From the NCBI RefSeq assembly GCF_002208095.1, contig NZ_CP017990.1, positions 310,001 through 374,000 of the forward strand: 64,000 nt of DNA. The letters run 5' to 3'. The position numbers and the translations under genes are program-made. This DNA comes from Enterobacter cloacae complex sp. ECNIH7. Lineage in GTDB: Bacteria; Pseudomonadota; Gammaproteobacteria; Enterobacterales; Enterobacteriaceae. Within the stretch, counting starts at the first letter, position 1, and every line of letters begins with the position of its first letter. The notes below the pieces were generated by a model, which was not told where the DNA came from, searched no databases, and was given only the letters and a program-made list of their open reading frames with translations. Below are positions 1-9,417 of this stretch, piece after piece.

Positions 1-108
1 AGTCTGAATAATCAGTTTCTGATCCAGTGTAGTGACGCGGGCGGGCGTTTGGCAATGGCGGGGGAGGCAAGGTATCCTGAATTCCGCAAAATCTGATGGG
101 ATTGTCGA

Positions 109-468
109 ATGAGCAAGATGCCGCTTTTTTTCATTATCGTGGTGGCGATTATCGTCATTGCCGCCTCGTTCCGTTTCGTGCAGCAGCGCCGCGAGAAGGT
201 GGATAACGATGCCGCGCCGCTGATGCAAAAGCGAGTGGTGGTGACCAACAAACGCGAGAAACCGCTCAACGACCGCCGCTCGCGCCAGCAGCAGGTGACG
301 CCTGCGGGCACAGCAATGCGCTATGAAGCGAGCTTTAGGCCGGAAGCGGGCGGCCTGGAGATAACCTTCCGCCTGGAGGCGCAGCAGTACCATCAGCTGA
401 CGGTGGGGGAGAAAGGGACGTTGAGCTACAAAGGGTCGCGGTTTGAAGGGTTTGAACCGGAGCGGTAA
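109..468 (+). CDS. yhhM: DUF2500 family protein YhhM
   Basis: Small membrane protein of unknown function; the sequence follows E. coli YhhM over its whole length (119 aa in both, from memory). One hydrophobic helix covers residues about 4-21 and is followed at once by a strongly basic stretch (RFVQQRREK), so by the positive-inside rule the remaining soluble domain should be cytoplasmic. ATG start with a GGGA-type ribosome site 9-12 bases upstream. It converges on yhhL, and a hairpin repeat sits between the two stops. The 108 bases to its left hold no gene I can support; in E. coli this space is the yhhM/yhhN intergenic region. Confidence 0.9.
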   Translation: MSKMPLFFIIVVAIIVIAASFRFVQQRREKVDNDAAPLMQKRVVVTNKREKPLNDRRSRQQQVTPAGTAMRYEASFRPEAGGLEITFRLEAQQYHQLTVGEKGTLSYKGSRFEGFEPER

Positions 469-473
469 TTTTC

Positions 474-518
474 CCCTCACCCCGGCCCTCTCCCTGTGGG
501 AGAGGGTTAGGGTGAGGG
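474..518. repeat. GC-rich hairpin repeat, copy 1 (full, two-armed)
   Basis: Most complete of nine copies in the window. An inner stem CCCTCTCCC / GGGAGAGGG with a 3-base loop lies inside an outer pair CCCTCACC / GGTGAGGG, followed by the conserved tail GGCATCAGGCCGC. It lies between the convergent genes yhhM and yhhL and may also act as a bidirectional terminator, although it has no T run. Confidence 0.85.
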
Positions 519-532
519 CATCAGGCCGCGCC

Positions 533-814
533 TTACTTCTTCACCTGCGCCTTAAACTTTTTCATCCACACCAGCAGTTCAAACACGCCGAAAATAAACA
601 CGCGCAGCTGCTGCCAGCCCGTCATCTGCGGGCCGTCTTTCGGCAGACCGTTTTTCAGCATCACCATCTGCAGGGCGTGCATGAACGACGTGAAAATCAG
701 CGCGACGTTAACGAAAATATTCATCGGGCGCGGGAACGGGTGCACCAGATTTAAAATCAAAAATGCCCAGACGCCCAGCATCAGCAAACGTCCCAGGTTA
801 ATCAGTACCGGCAT
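533..814 (-). CDS. yhhL: DUF1145 family membrane protein YhhL
   Basis: Small inner-membrane protein of unknown function matching E. coli YhhL (about 90 aa). The 93 residues contain hydrophobic segments near 4-22 and 29-50, a polar loop (PKDGPQM), a third segment near 68-82 and a basic C-terminus (KKFKAQVKK). I chose the ATG at 814 because AGGAGG lies 6 bases upstream and the E. coli protein starts there; a longer reading from 934 would lie inside rsmD. The first 17 bases overlap the end of rsmD, so the pair is probably translationally coupled. Confidence 0.88.
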   Translation of the reverse strand: MPVLINLGRLLMLGVWAFLILNLVHPFPRPMNIFVNVALIFTSFMHALQMVMLKNGLPKDGPQMTGWQQLRVFIFGVFELLVWMKKFKAQVKK

Positions 815-1400
815 CGGAGCCTCCTTGTGCCTGACGGTGATACAGACGATAAGCGACCTGGCCGGCGACCTTTTCGCGGTGCAGATCCCAGTGGGCGGGA
901 ACCGGCGGCAAACCGTTTTCCACTTCGCTTTCAACGTAAATTAGCGCGTCATCCGCCAGCCAGCCGTTTTGCTCCAGCAGGGATAACGTCTCTTCCAGCA
1001 GCCCCTTACGGAACGGCGGATCGACAAACACCACGTTATGCGGCGTGCCTTTCTGCGCAAGAAAACTCAGCGTGTTGGTGTTCACGACTTTGGCGTTGCT
1101 CGCTTTCAGCGTCGCCAGATTTTGCTGCAGCGTCTGCGCAACGCCGCGCTCCATCTCCAGCAGCGTGGCGCTGGCGGCATAGCGCGACAGCGCTTCAAGC
1201 CCCAGCGCGCCGCTTCCGGCGAAGCAGTCCAGGCAGTGGGCGTCTACCATTGACGGGGCTAACCAGTTAAACAGCGTCTCGCGCACGCGGTCGGTAGTAG
1301 GGCGTAAACCGGGGCTGTCCGGCACCGGTAATTTCCGGCCTCGCCACTGACCGCCGATAATACGAATTTGACCGGCCGGGGCGCGGTTGGGTTTCTTCAT
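798..1400 (-). CDS. rsmD: 16S rRNA (guanine-966 N2) methyltransferase RsmD
   Basis: Methylates G966 of 16S rRNA in the assembling 30S subunit, using S-adenosylmethionine. The 200 aa show a Rossmann-type methyltransferase core: SAM-binding glycine motif DCFAGSGALGLEALSR near residues 48-63 and the catalytic VDPPF motif of N-methyltransferases near 126-130. The N-terminal IIGGQWRGRKLPVP stretch is typical of the family. It is divergent from ftsY and overlaps yhhL at its 3' end, the same arrangement as in E. coli. Confidence 0.95.
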   Translation of the reverse strand: MKKPNRAPAGQIRIIGGQWRGRKLPVPDSPGLRPTTDRVRETLFNWLAPSMVDAHCLDCFAGSGALGLEALSRYAASATLLEMERGVAQTLQQNLATLKASNAKVVNTNTLSFLAQKGTPHNVVFVDPPFRKGLLEETLSLLEQNGWLADDALIYVESEVENGLPPVPAHWDLHREKVAGQVAYRLYHRQAQGGSDAGTD

Positions 1401-1527
1401 CTCAGGAAAGCTCTGTTAACAATTGGCCTGCGATTGCGGGCGGTGATGTCAATTAAGTAAAGTGTTAGACTATTTCATCATTTTTTTAGCTTCCATGTAT
1501 ATAGCGCCGCGAGGAGTGTAGTCGCAG

Positions 1528-2988
1528 ATGGCAAAACAAAAAAAACGTGGCTTCTTTTCCTGGCTGGGCTTCGGTGAAAAAGAGCAAGAAACAGAACAGA
1601 AAACCGAAGAGCAACAAGCCGTTGAAGAGCAGTCGCAGCCTGAAACGCCTGTAGAAACCGCCGCGGTTGTCGAAGCGGAAGAAACGGCGCACAGCAAAGA
1701 AGAGATTGAATCCTTTGCACAAGAGGTGGTTGAGGTCACTGAACAGGTTCAGGAGAGCGAGAAGCCAGAACCGATTATCGTTGAGGACATTACCGAAGCG
1801 CCACAGGCCGTTATCGAACATGAAGAGCTGCCGCTGCCGGAAGAGGTGAAAGCCGAAGAGGTTTCTGCCGAAGAGTGGCAGGCGGAAGCGGAAACCGTTG
1901 AAATTGTTGAGGCGGTGGAAGAAGAAGCCGCACTCGAGCCAGAGCTTACCGACGAAGAGCTGGAAGCCCAGGCGCTGGCGGCAGAAGCCGCGGAAGAAGC
2001 GGTCATCGTCGTGCCGGTAGAAGAGCAGGCCGAAGAAGAGAGCGTCCAGGAGCAGGAAAAACCGACCAAAGAAGGTTTCTTCGCGCGCCTGAAGCGCAGC
2101 CTGCTCAAAACCAAAGAAAACTTAGGTTCCGGATTTATCAGTCTGTTCCGCGGCAAGAAGATCGACGACGATCTCTTTGAAGAGCTGGAAGAACAGCTGC
2201 TGATTGCGGACGTCGGCGTGGAAACCACCCGTAAGATCATCGCCAATCTGACCGAAGGGGCGAGCCGCAAACAGCTGCGCGACGCCGAAGCGCTGTACGG
2301 TCTGCTGAAAGACGAGATGGGCGAAATTCTCGCAAAAGTTGACGAACCGCTTAATATTGAAGGCAAAACGCCATTTGTTATTCTGATGGTTGGCGTGAAC
2401 GGCGTGGGTAAAACCACCACCATCGGCAAGCTGGCGCGTCAGTTCGAGCAGCAGGGCAAATCGGTGATGCTGGCGGCGGGCGATACCTTCCGCGCGGCAG
2501 CGGTTGAGCAGCTGCAGGTCTGGGGCCAGCGCAACAACATTCCGGTGATTGCCCAGCATACCGGCGCGGATTCCGCGTCCGTGATCTTCGATGCCATCCA
2601 GGCGGCGAAGGCGCGCAACGTGGACGTGCTGATTGCCGATACCGCAGGGCGTTTGCAGAACAAATCGCACCTGATGGAAGAGTTGAAGAAAATCGTCCGC
2701 GTCATGAAGAAGCTGGACGAAGACGCGCCGCATGAAATTATGCTGACCATTGATGCCAGCACCGGACAGAACGCCATCAGCCAGGCGAAGCTGTTCACTG
2801 AAGCGGTAGGACTGACCGGGATCGCGCTGACCAAGCTGGATGGCACCGCGAAAGGCGGGGTGATCTTCTCCGTGGCCGATCAGTTCGGCATTCCTATCCG
2901 CTACATTGGTGTGGGCGAGCGTATTGAGGATTTACGTCCGTTTAAGGCGGACGACTTTATTGAGGCATTATTTGCCCGAGAGGACTAA
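1528..2988 (+). CDS. ftsY: signal recognition particle receptor FtsY
   Basis: SRP receptor GTPase that docks ribosome/SRP complexes at the inner membrane for co-translational insertion. The protein (486 aa) has a long, very acidic N-terminal A domain (residues about 10-175, rich in Glu), then the helical N domain and the GTPase domain with P-loop GVNGVGKTT (about 289-297), DTAGR (about 370) and TKLDGTAKGG (about 435). The basic first residues (MAKQKKR) fit the amphipathic membrane-binding helix. It is the first gene of ftsYEX, with only 2 bases before ftsE. Confidence 0.97.
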   Translation: MAKQKKRGFFSWLGFGEKEQETEQKTEEQQAVEEQSQPETPVETAAVVEAEETAHSKEEIESFAQEVVEVTEQVQESEKPEPIIVEDITEAPQAVIEHEELPLPEEVKAEEVSAEEWQAEAETVEIVEAVEEEAALEPELTDEELEAQALAAEAAEEAVIVVPVEEQAEEESVQEQEKPTKEGFFARLKRSLLKTKENLGSGFISLFRGKKIDDDLFEELEEQLLIADVGVETTRKIIANLTEGASRKQLRDAEALYGLLKDEMGEILAKVDEPLNIEGKTPFVILMVGVNGVGKTTTIGKLARQFEQQGKSVMLAAGDTFRAAAVEQLQVWGQRNNIPVIAQHTGADSASVIFDAIQAAKARNVDVLIADTAGRLQNKSHLMEELKKIVRVMKKLDEDAPHEIMLTIDASTGQNAISQAKLFTEAVGLTGIALTKLDGTAKGGVIFSVADQFGIPIRYIGVGERIEDLRPFKADDFIEALFARED

Positions 2989-2990
2989 CA

Positions 2991-3662
2991 ATGATTCGCT
3001 TTGAACACGTCAGCAAGGCCTATCTCGGTGGGAGACAAGCGCTGCAGGGGGTGACATTCCACCTGCAGCCGGGCGAGATGGCATTCCTGACCGGCCATTC
3101 CGGCGCGGGGAAAAGTACCCTGCTCAAGCTTATCTGTGGGATCGAGCGCCCAAGCGCCGGGAAAATCTTTTTTGGCGGCCATGAGATCAGCCGCCTGAAA
3201 AACCGCGAAGTGCCGTTCCTGCGTCGTCAGATCGGCATGATTTTCCAGGATCACCACCTGCTGATGGATCGCACCGTTTTCGATAACGTGGCCATTCCGC
3301 TGATTATTGCCGGCGCCAGCTATGACGATATCCGCCGTCGCGTTTCTGCGGCGCTGGATAAGGTCGGGCTGCTGGACAAAGCGAAGAACTTCCCGATCCA
3401 GCTCTCCGGCGGTGAGCAGCAGCGCGTGGGCATCGCCCGCGCGGTGGTGAACAAGCCTGCCGTACTGCTGGCGGATGAACCGACCGGTAACCTGGACGAT
3501 GCTCTGTCAGAAGGGATTTTGCGTCTGTTTGAGGAATTTAACCGCGTAGGAGTCACCGTATTGATGGCGACGCACGACATCGGGCTCATTTCCCGTCGTT
3601 CGTACCGCATGCTGACCCTGAGCGACGGGCATTTGCACGGAGGCCACGGTGAACAAGCGTGA
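2991..3662 (+). CDS. ftsE: cell division ATP-binding protein FtsE
   Basis: Cytoplasmic ABC ATPase that, with FtsX, couples ATP turnover to septal peptidoglycan hydrolysis through EnvC and the amidases. Walker [10 protein letters not shown] lies near residues 35-43, the signature LSGGEQQR near 138-145 and Walker [10 protein letters not shown] near 158-166. At 223 aa it is one residue longer than E. coli FtsE. It starts 2 bases after ftsY and overlaps ftsX by 14 bases, so the three genes form one operon. Confidence 0.97.
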   Translation: MIRFEHVSKAYLGGRQALQGVTFHLQPGEMAFLTGHSGAGKSTLLKLICGIERPSAGKIFFGGHEISRLKNREVPFLRRQIGMIFQDHHLLMDRTVFDNVAIPLIIAGASYDDIRRRVSAALDKVGLLDKAKNFPIQLSGGEQQRVGIARAVVNKPAVLLADEPTGNLDDALSEGILRLFEEFNRVGVTVLMATHDIGLISRRSYRMLTLSDGHLHGGHGEQA

Positions 3663-4704
3663 TGCAATAAACCAGATTCGGCAGTTCGGGAACCGGTTTG
3701 ACCGTTTCCGTAAGCCGCAGGGCGGTGGTGACGGCAATCGTAATGCGTCGAAGCGCCAGAAGGCCGCGCCAAAACCGGCCTCCCGTAAAACCAACGTGTT
3801 CAACGAGCAGGTGCGCTACGCTTTCCACGGCGCGCTGCAGGATCTGAAAAGCAAACCGCTGGCGACGTTCCTGACGGTGATGGTGATCGCCATCTCCCTG
3901 ACGCTGCCAAGCGTCTGCTATATGGTCTATAAAAACGTCAACCAGGCGGCCTCACAGTATTATCCGTCTCCGCAGATCACGGTCTATATGGATAAAGCGC
4001 TCGACGATAACGCCGCGGCGCAGGTGGTTGGGCAAATCCAGGCCGAGCAGGGCGTGGAGAAGGTCAACTATCTCTCACGTGAAGACGCGCTGGGCGAGTT
4101 CCGTAACTGGTCTGGCTTTGGCGGCGCGCTGGATATGCTCGAAGAGAACCCGCTGCCCGCCGTTGCGGTGGTGATCCCGAAGCTGGATTTCCAGGGGACC
4201 GATTCGCTTAACACCCTGCGCGATCGCATCACGCGCATTAAGGGCATTGATGAAGTGCGCATGGACGACAGCTGGTTTGCGCGTCTCTCTGCCCTGACCG
4301 GGCTGGTAGGACGCGTCGCGGCGATGATTGGCGTGCTGATGGTGGCGGCGGTCTTCCTCGTCATCGGTAACAGCGTGCGCCTGAGCATTTTCGCCCGTCG
4401 CGATACCATCAACGTGCAGAAACTGATTGGTGCAACGGATGGTTTCATCCTCCGACCGTTCCTTTACGGCGGTGCACTGCTCGGTTTTTCCGGTGCATTT
4501 CTTTCACTGATATTGTCAGAAATTTTGGTGATGCGGCTTTCGTCTGCCGTCACTGAAGTGGCGCAGGTTTTCGGAACAAAGTTTGATATCAGTGGCTTAG
4601 GCTTCGATGAGTGCCTGTTGCTGCTGCTGGTTTGTTCGATGATTGGGTGGGTGGCAGCCTGGCTGGCAACCGTTCAACATTTACGTCACTTTACTCCCGA
4701 CTAA
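3649..4704 (+). CDS. ftsX: cell division protein FtsX
   Basis: Membrane partner of FtsE; its periplasmic loop recruits EnvC. The 351 aa comprise a basic, Gln/Lys-rich cytoplasmic N-tail (1-70), a first membrane helix near 76-97, a periplasmic domain to about 220 and three further helices, the last near 322-342. The start is GTG at 3649 with GGAGG at 3640-3644, inside the end of ftsE; the N-terminal MNKRDAI matches E. coli. It ends the ftsYEX operon, and a hairpin follows. Confidence 0.96.
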   Translation: MNKRDAINQIRQFGNRFDRFRKPQGGGDGNRNASKRQKAAPKPASRKTNVFNEQVRYAFHGALQDLKSKPLATFLTVMVIAISLTLPSVCYMVYKNVNQAASQYYPSPQITVYMDKALDDNAAAQVVGQIQAEQGVEKVNYLSREDALGEFRNWSGFGGALDMLEENPLPAVAVVIPKLDFQGTDSLNTLRDRITRIKGIDEVRMDDSWFARLSALTGLVGRVAAMIGVLMVAAVFLVIGNSVRLSIFARRDTINVQKLIGATDGFILRPFLYGGALLGFSGAFLSLILSEILVMRLSSAVTEVAQVFGTKFDISGLGFDECLLLLLVCSMIGWVAAWLATVQHLRHFTPD

Positions 4705-4721
4705 TAAAAGCGTGATATAAT

Positions 4722-4758
4722 CTTTCCCTGCACCGAGATGCTCGCTCTGCAGGGAAAG
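4722..4758 (+). terminator. hairpin after ftsX
   Basis: A perfect 11-bp stem (CTTTCCCTGCA / TGCAGGGAAAG) with a 15-base loop lies 17 bases after the ftsX stop. No T run follows, so termination may be partial; rpoH upstream promoters start in the same region in E. coli. Confidence 0.5.
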
Positions 4759-4832
4759 CGTCCCTGTTATCGCTTCCCCTGTTATTATCTCCATGTCACA
4801 ATTTGTGCGTAATTTATTCACCGTTGCACCTG

Positions 4833-4860
4833 GAACTTGTGGATAAAATCACTGTCTGAT
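4833..4860 (+). promoter_or_regulatory. sigma-E type promoter (P3-like) of rpoH, with DnaA-box-like site
   Basis: GAACTT (4833-4838) and TCTGAT (4855-4860) are separated by 16 bp and fit the sigma-E consensus; E. coli rpoH P3 has the same layout. The sequence TGTGGATAA (4838-4846) between them matches a DnaA box, as in E. coli. This ties the heat-shock sigma factor to envelope stress. Confidence 0.8.
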
Positions 4861-4955
4861 AAAAGAGTGAATGCTAATCTCGTTGCTCAAACGCTTTGGC
4901 ATGGTTGTTGCCTGACGGGGACGACCAGGACCAGAAGAAACATTGAGAGGAATGA

Positions 4956-5813
4956 ATGACCAAAGAAATGCAAACTTTAGCTTTAGCCCCTGTTGGTAAC
5001 CTGGAATCTTATATCCGGGCTGCGAACACCTGGCCGATGTTAACGGCCGAGGAAGAAAAGGAGCTTGCTGAAAAGCTGCATTACCAGGGCGATCTGGAAG
5101 CAGCGAAAAAGCTGATCCTGTCTCACCTGCGCTTTGTTGTTCACATTGCTCGTAACTATGCGGGCTATGGCCTGCCGCAGGCGGACTTGATTCAGGAAGG
5201 TAATATCGGCCTGATGAAGGCTGTGCGTCGCTTTAACCCGGAAGTGGGTGTGCGACTCGTCTCCTTCGCTGTGCACTGGATCAAAGCAGAAATTCATGAA
5301 TACGTGCTGCGCAACTGGCGTATCGTGAAAGTCGCCACGACAAAAGCGCAACGCAAACTGTTCTTCAACCTGCGTAAAGCCAAGCAGCGTCTGGGCTGGT
5401 TCAACCAGGATGAAGTGGAAATGGTGGCGCGCGAGCTGGGCGTAACCAGCAAAGACGTGCGTGAGATGGAATCCCGTATGGCCGCGCAGGACATGACCTT
5501 TGATATGTCCTCCGACGACGACGCATCTGACAGCCAGCCGATGGCACCGGTTCTGTATCTGCAGGATAAAACCTCGAACTTTGCTGACGGCATCGAAGAG
5601 GATAACTGGGAAGATCAGGCCGCGAACAAGCTGACCCATGCGATGGAAGGCCTCGACGAGCGTAGCCAGGATATTATCCGCGCCCGCTGGCTGGACGAAG
5701 ACAACAAGTCCACGCTGCAGGAGCTGGCCGACCGCTACGGCGTTTCTGCGGAACGTGTCCGTCAGCTTGAAAAGAACGCCATGAAAAAACTTCGCGCCGC
5801 TATCGAAGCGTAA
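4956..5813 (+). CDS. rpoH: heat-shock sigma factor RpoH (sigma-32)
   Basis: Sigma factor directing RNA polymerase to heat-shock promoters; turned over by FtsH with DnaK/DnaJ. The 285 aa (284 in E. coli) contain region 1.2 ([15 protein letters not shown]), region 2 with core-binding [14 protein letters not shown] (about 77-90) and the -10-reading segment, the RpoH box around residues 130-145 ([10 protein letters not shown]) and the region 4 helix-turn-helix [20 protein letters not shown] near the C-terminus. In E. coli the 5' coding region folds as an RNA thermometer; I did not fold it here. A strong terminator follows. Confidence 0.97.
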   Translation: MTKEMQTLALAPVGNLESYIRAANTWPMLTAEEEKELAEKLHYQGDLEAAKKLILSHLRFVVHIARNYAGYGLPQADLIQEGNIGLMKAVRRFNPEVGVRLVSFAVHWIKAEIHEYVLRNWRIVKVATTKAQRKLFFNLRKAKQRLGWFNQDEVEMVARELGVTSKDVREMESRMAAQDMTFDMSSDDDASDSQPMAPVLYLQDKTSNFADGIEEDNWEDQAANKLTHAMEGLDERSQDIIRARWLDEDNKSTLQELADRYGVSAERVRQLEKNAMKKLRAAIEA

Positions 5814-5833
5814 TTTCCGCGAAGTACACCGAG

Positions 5834-5868
5834 AACCCCTGGATGAAAGTCTGGGGGTTTTGTTTTTT
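5834..5868 (+). terminator. rho-independent terminator of rpoH
   Basis: AACCCC (5834-5839) pairs with GGGGTT (5854-5859), followed by TTGTTTTTTT. It lies 20 bases after the rpoH stop. Confidence 0.8.
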
Positions 5869-5949
5869 TAGCGCCCGCTCTGGCGAATTTCCTCCCCCTG
5901 GCAAACACTTACTGATGCGCTAAGCAGGCGACTTTCTCAGGGGGACAGG

Positions 5950-7215
5950 GTGAAAAATAACGAACTGAACGACCGGCGTTTACAGGCGACGCCGCGCGGC
6001 ATCGGCGTAATGTGTAGCTTCTATGCTGATAAAGCTGAAAACGCCACGGTGTGGGACGTGGAAGGCAACGAGTACATCGACTTCGCCGCCGGGATCGCGG
6101 TGCTGAATACCGGCCATCGCCATCCAAAAGTCATTTCCGCTATTGAAAAACAGCTCCACGCGTTTACCCATACGGCGTACCAGATTGTGCCGTACGAAGG
6201 CTATGTGGCGCTGGCCGAGCGCATCAACCAGCGCGTGCCCGTTGACGGTCCGGCCAAAACCGCGTTCTTCTCCACGGGGGCGGAGGCGGTCGAAAACGCG
6301 GTCAAAATTGCCCGGGCTTACACTAGGCGTCCTGGCCTTATCACCTTTGGCGGCGCGTTCCACGGCCGCACCTTTATGACCATGGCGCTGACCGGCAAAG
6401 TTGCGCCGTATAAGATCGGCTTTGGCCCGTTCCCCGGTTCGGTGTATCACGCGCAGTATCCGAATGAACTGCACGGCGTCAGCACGGCGGAAGCGTTGAA
6501 AAGCCTGGAACGCATCTTTAAAGCGGATATCGCACCCGACCAGGTCGCGGCCATTATTCTCGAACCGGTTCAGGGAGAGGGCGGTTTCAACATTGCGCCA
6601 GCTGATTTTATGCAGGCGCTGCGCGCCCTGTGCGACACCCACGGTATTTTGCTGATTGCCGACGAGGTGCAAAGCGGCTTCGCCCGTACCGGCAAGCTGT
6701 TCTCGATGGAACACCACTGCGTGAAGCCCGATCTAATCACCATGGCGAAAAGCCTGGCGGGCGGGATGCCGCTTTCGGCGGTTTCTGGCCGTGCGGAAGT
6801 GATGGACGCACCCGCGCCTGGCGGGCTGGGCGGTACCTACGCCGGAAACCCGCTGGCGATTGCGGCGGCACATGCCGTGCTCGACGTGATTGATGAAGAG
6901 GATCTCTGCACGCGCTCGGCGCATCTTGGCCACCACCTGGTGGAAGTGCTGAATAAGGCGAAGGAACGCTGCCCGTATATCGCTGACATTCGCGCGCAGG
7001 GCTCGATGGTAGCGGTGGAGTTTAACGACCCGCAAACGGGGCAGCCTTCGCCGGAATTTACCCGCCAGGTGCAGGATCGCGCGTTGCAGGAAGGGCTGCT
7101 GCTGCTGAGCTGCGGCGTCTACGGCAACGTCATTCGTTTCCTGTATCCGCTGACTATTCCTGAAGCGCAATTCCGTAAAGCGCTGGACATTATCTCCGCG
7201 TCGCTGACACGTTAA
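5950..7215 (+). CDS. 4-aminobutyrate-type aminotransferase (GabT/PuuE family)
   Basis: PLP-dependent class III aminotransferase, most like E. coli PuuE and GabT (421 aa, same length class), predicted to move the amino group of 4-aminobutyrate to 2-oxoglutarate. Diagnostic features are the phosphate-binding STGAEAVENAVKIARA, the FHGRTFMTMALTGK segment, IADEVQSGFARTG with the PLP-ring Asp, and the Schiff-base lysine in MAKSLAGGMP (K267). GTG start at 5950 with AGGGGG just upstream. It stands alone between rpoH and livJ, where E. coli K-12 has no such gene, so it is an accessory gene at this locus. The exact substrate (GABA or another omega-amino acid) cannot be read from sequence. Confidence 0.88.
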   Translation: MKNNELNDRRLQATPRGIGVMCSFYADKAENATVWDVEGNEYIDFAAGIAVLNTGHRHPKVISAIEKQLHAFTHTAYQIVPYEGYVALAERINQRVPVDGPAKTAFFSTGAEAVENAVKIARAYTRRPGLITFGGAFHGRTFMTMALTGKVAPYKIGFGPFPGSVYHAQYPNELHGVSTAEALKSLERIFKADIAPDQVAAIILEPVQGEGGFNIAPADFMQALRALCDTHGILLIADEVQSGFARTGKLFSMEHHCVKPDLITMAKSLAGGMPLSAVSGRAEVMDAPAPGGLGGTYAGNPLAIAAAHAVLDVIDEEDLCTRSAHLGHHLVEVLNKAKERCPYIADIRAQGSMVAVEFNDPQTGQPSPEFTRQVQDRALQEGLLLLSCGVYGNVIRFLYPLTIPEAQFRKALDIISASLTR

Positions 7216-7223
7216 AGCCATAT

Positions 7224-7247
7224 GCCCGGCGAAAATCCCTGCCGGGC
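7224..7247 (+). terminator. hairpin after the aminotransferase gene
   Basis: GCCCGGC (7224-7230) and GCCGGGC (7241-7247) form a 7-bp GC stem 8 bases past the stop; the following TTATCATATATT is only partly T-rich. The sequence is also REP-like. Confidence 0.5.
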
Positions 7248-7412
7248 TTATCATATATTCATTTCAAATTAGCTATTCCAAAATCATAAAAATCGGGTAT
7301 GTTTTAGCAGAGTATGCTGAAAAAGCGCGGACAGCACACCTATAACTGACATAAAGCGCTGCACAACAACATCACAACAATCGTAATAACCATAATAATG
7401 GGGAATCTCAGG

Positions 7413-8513
7413 ATGAACATGAAGGGTAAAGCGTTACTGGCAGGATGTATCGCGTTGGCATTCAGCACCATGGCACAGGCAGACATCAAGGTGGCTGTGG
7501 TTGGCGCAATGTCCGGTCCGGTAGCACAGTACGGCGACCAGGAATTTACCGGCGCTGAACAGGCGGTTGCAGACATTAATGCTAAGGGCGGTATCAAAGG
7601 CGAAAAACTGCAGATCGTAAAATATGATGATGCCTGTGACCCGAAACAAGCGGTCGCGGTCGCGAACAAAGTGGTGAACGACGGGATCAAATACGTTATC
7701 GGTCACCTGTGCTCTTCCTCTACTCAGCCAGCGTCTGACATCTACGAAGACGAAGGTATTCTGATGATCACCCCGGCGGCGACCGCACCAGAGCTTACCG
7801 CGCGCGGCTACAAGCTGACCCTGCGCACCACCGGTCTGGACTCTGACCAGGGTCCAACCGCGGCGAAATACATCGTTGAAAAAGTGAAGCCGAAGCGCAT
7901 TGCTATCGTTCATGACAAGCAGCAGTACGGTGAAGGTCTGGCGCGTTCAGTGCAGGATAACCTCAAGAAAGCGAATGCCGACGTGGTGTTCTTCGACGGG
8001 ATCACTGCCGGTGAGAAAGACTTCTCCACCCTGGTGGCGCGTCTGAAGAAAGAGAATATCGACTTCGTTTACTACGGTGGCTACCACCCGGAAATGGGTC
8101 AGATCCTGCGCCAGGCGCGCGCCGCGGGCCTGAAAACCCAGTTTATGGGCCCGGAAGGCGTGGCGAACGTTTCCCTGTCTAACATTGCGGGTGAATCAGC
8201 CGAAGGCCTGCTGGTGACCAAACCTAAGAACTACGATCAGGTCCCTGCGAACAAACCTATCGTAGATGCCATCAAGGCGAAGAAACAGGATCCAAGCGGC
8301 GCGTTCGTCTGGACCACCTACGCGGCGCTGCAGTCGCTGCAGGCGGGCCTGAACCAGTCGGCCGATCCGGCTGAGATTGCCACCTGGCTGAAAGCGAATA
8401 CCGTCGAGACCGTCATGGGACCACTCTCCTGGGACACGAAGGGCGACCTGAAGGGCTTTGAGTTCGGCGTGTTTGACTGGCATGCTAACGGCACGGCGAC
8501 AGACGCAAAATAA
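7413..8513 (+). CDS. livJ: Leu/Ile/Val-binding periplasmic protein LivJ
   Basis: Periplasmic receptor that delivers branched-chain amino acids to LivHMGF. A signal peptide (residues 1-23, cleavage after MAQA) precedes a type I periplasmic binding fold beginning [14 protein letters not shown] conserved Cys pair (ACDP and HLCSS) fits the disulfide of the family. I chose the ATG at 7413: GGGGA lies 7-12 bases upstream and MNMKGKALL matches E. coli; an ATG at 7398 would disrupt the signal sequence. The 366 aa are about 76% alike by eye to LivK in this window. In E. coli livJ is controlled by Lrp; the upstream segment with AAATCGGGTATGTTTTAGCA resembles the E. coli promoter region. Confidence 0.96.
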   Translation: MNMKGKALLAGCIALAFSTMAQADIKVAVVGAMSGPVAQYGDQEFTGAEQAVADINAKGGIKGEKLQIVKYDDACDPKQAVAVANKVVNDGIKYVIGHLCSSSTQPASDIYEDEGILMITPAATAPELTARGYKLTLRTTGLDSDQGPTAAKYIVEKVKPKRIAIVHDKQQYGEGLARSVQDNLKKANADVVFFDGITAGEKDFSTLVARLKKENIDFVYYGGYHPEMGQILRQARAAGLKTQFMGPEGVANVSLSNIAGESAEGLLVTKPKNYDQVPANKPIVDAIKAKKQDPSGAFVWTTYAALQSLQAGLNQSADPAEIATWLKANTVETVMGPLSWDTKGDLKGFEFGVFDWHANGTATDAK

Positions 8514-8517
8514 AAGC

Positions 8518-8544
8518 AAAAAGGCAACGTAAGTTGCCTTTTTT
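8518..8544 (+). terminator. rho-independent terminator of livJ
   Basis: AAAAAGGCAAC / GTTGCCTTTTT with the loop GTAA, immediately after the stop. The same terminator sequence occurs twice more after livF. Confidence 0.9.
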
Positions 8545-8554
8545 AATGTTTTCT

Positions 8555-8587
8555 CCCTCTCCCCGTGGAAGAGGGCCGGGGTGAGGG
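8555..8587. repeat. GC-rich hairpin repeat, copy 2
   Basis: CCCTCTCCCC, GTG, GAAGAGGG, then CCGG GGTGAGGG and the tail CATCAGGCAGCAC. One mismatch in the inner stem. It directly follows the livJ terminator, forming the same terminator-plus-repeat module seen after livF. Confidence 0.8.
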
Positions 8588-8603
8588 CATCAGGCAGCAC
8601 AAA

Positions 8604-8993
8604 TCAGCCCTGGCGCTTCTCCCAACCGCTCTCCTGCGCCGTAAACCCTAACGCCTGCATAAACGCCGCCATCACGCCGCGGTCTTCCACGCCCACGTCA
8701 GCCATCCACCATGAGGTCACGCTCGGGTTTTCGCGGATCACTTCTTCAATTAAATACTGTCCCACACCGCGACGACGGGTGACGTCACGCACGCGCAGCG
8801 AGTCCAGCGCCCCTTCTGTACCGCTCAGGGTTACGCGAACCGCAGCCAGCAGGCGTTCGTTAAAACGCGCGGCATAAATGCGGTGGGTCTCATCAACGCG
8901 CAGCGACGAAGGGGAATATTCCGGCCAGATCTTGCCCAGGTCGATATGATCCTGGTCGCTAAAGGTCACCAGACGCACGATAGTCAGTTTCAT
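8604..8993 (-). CDS. panM: PanD maturation factor PanM/PanZ
   Basis: GNAT-fold protein that promotes autocleavage of the aspartate decarboxylase PanD in a CoA-dependent way, feeding beta-alanine to pantothenate synthesis. The 129 aa match E. coli PanM (127 aa), including the acetyl-CoA loop RRRGVGQYLIEE and the C-terminal AFMQALGFTAQESGWEK. I start it at 8993 (MKLTIVRL) as in E. coli rather than five codons upstream. It lies on the opposite strand between livJ and livK, as in E. coli. Confidence 0.92.
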   Translation of the reverse strand: MKLTIVRLVTFSDQDHIDLGKIWPEYSPSSLRVDETHRIYAARFNERLLAAVRVTLSGTEGALDSLRVRDVTRRRGVGQYLIEEVIRENPSVTSWWMADVGVEDRGVMAAFMQALGFTAQESGWEKRQG

Positions 8994-9289
8994 TAGCCAC
9001 TTGTCCAAATCAGATTGAGTAGGGGCAGTGTACTCAATTTATTCACTCAGCGGCTTCCTCTTTTTATTCTCATTAACCAGGTGATTAGTTTTTTGGCAAC
9101 GCGATGGGCAGTTTGAAAACACATGGATCGAAAAATAAGCAGAATTTTAACCTGAACGGTAGTGATTTATTCGGCGCTTTGTACCGTTATTTTATGCTGC
9201 AAACTGCACTTTTATTTGTTTATCTCTGCCTGATTTCAGAATATTATCTTTGCTTAATCGCCTGAAAAATAGAGATTTTAGTCTGGTTT

Positions 9290-9318
9290 TTGACAAAAAC
9301 CTGCGCTAAACCATTAAA
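9290..9318 (+). promoter_or_regulatory. candidate sigma-70 promoter of livK; holds the 424-bp gap 8994-9417
   Basis: TTGACA (9290-9295), 17 bp, ATTAAA (9313-9318), about 100 bases before the livK start. The gap 8994-9417 between panM and livK is AT-rich and contains no gene I can support; Lrp control is known for E. coli livK but I cannot delimit Lrp sites. Confidence 0.45.
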
Positions 9319-9417
9319 GGCACTGGTAAAAATAGCGTTGTTCATTAAAAGTACAGAATGCTTTTTAACCATAATAAAACAAAATATAAACACGACATCA
9401 CGAATGGGGATTCAGAA

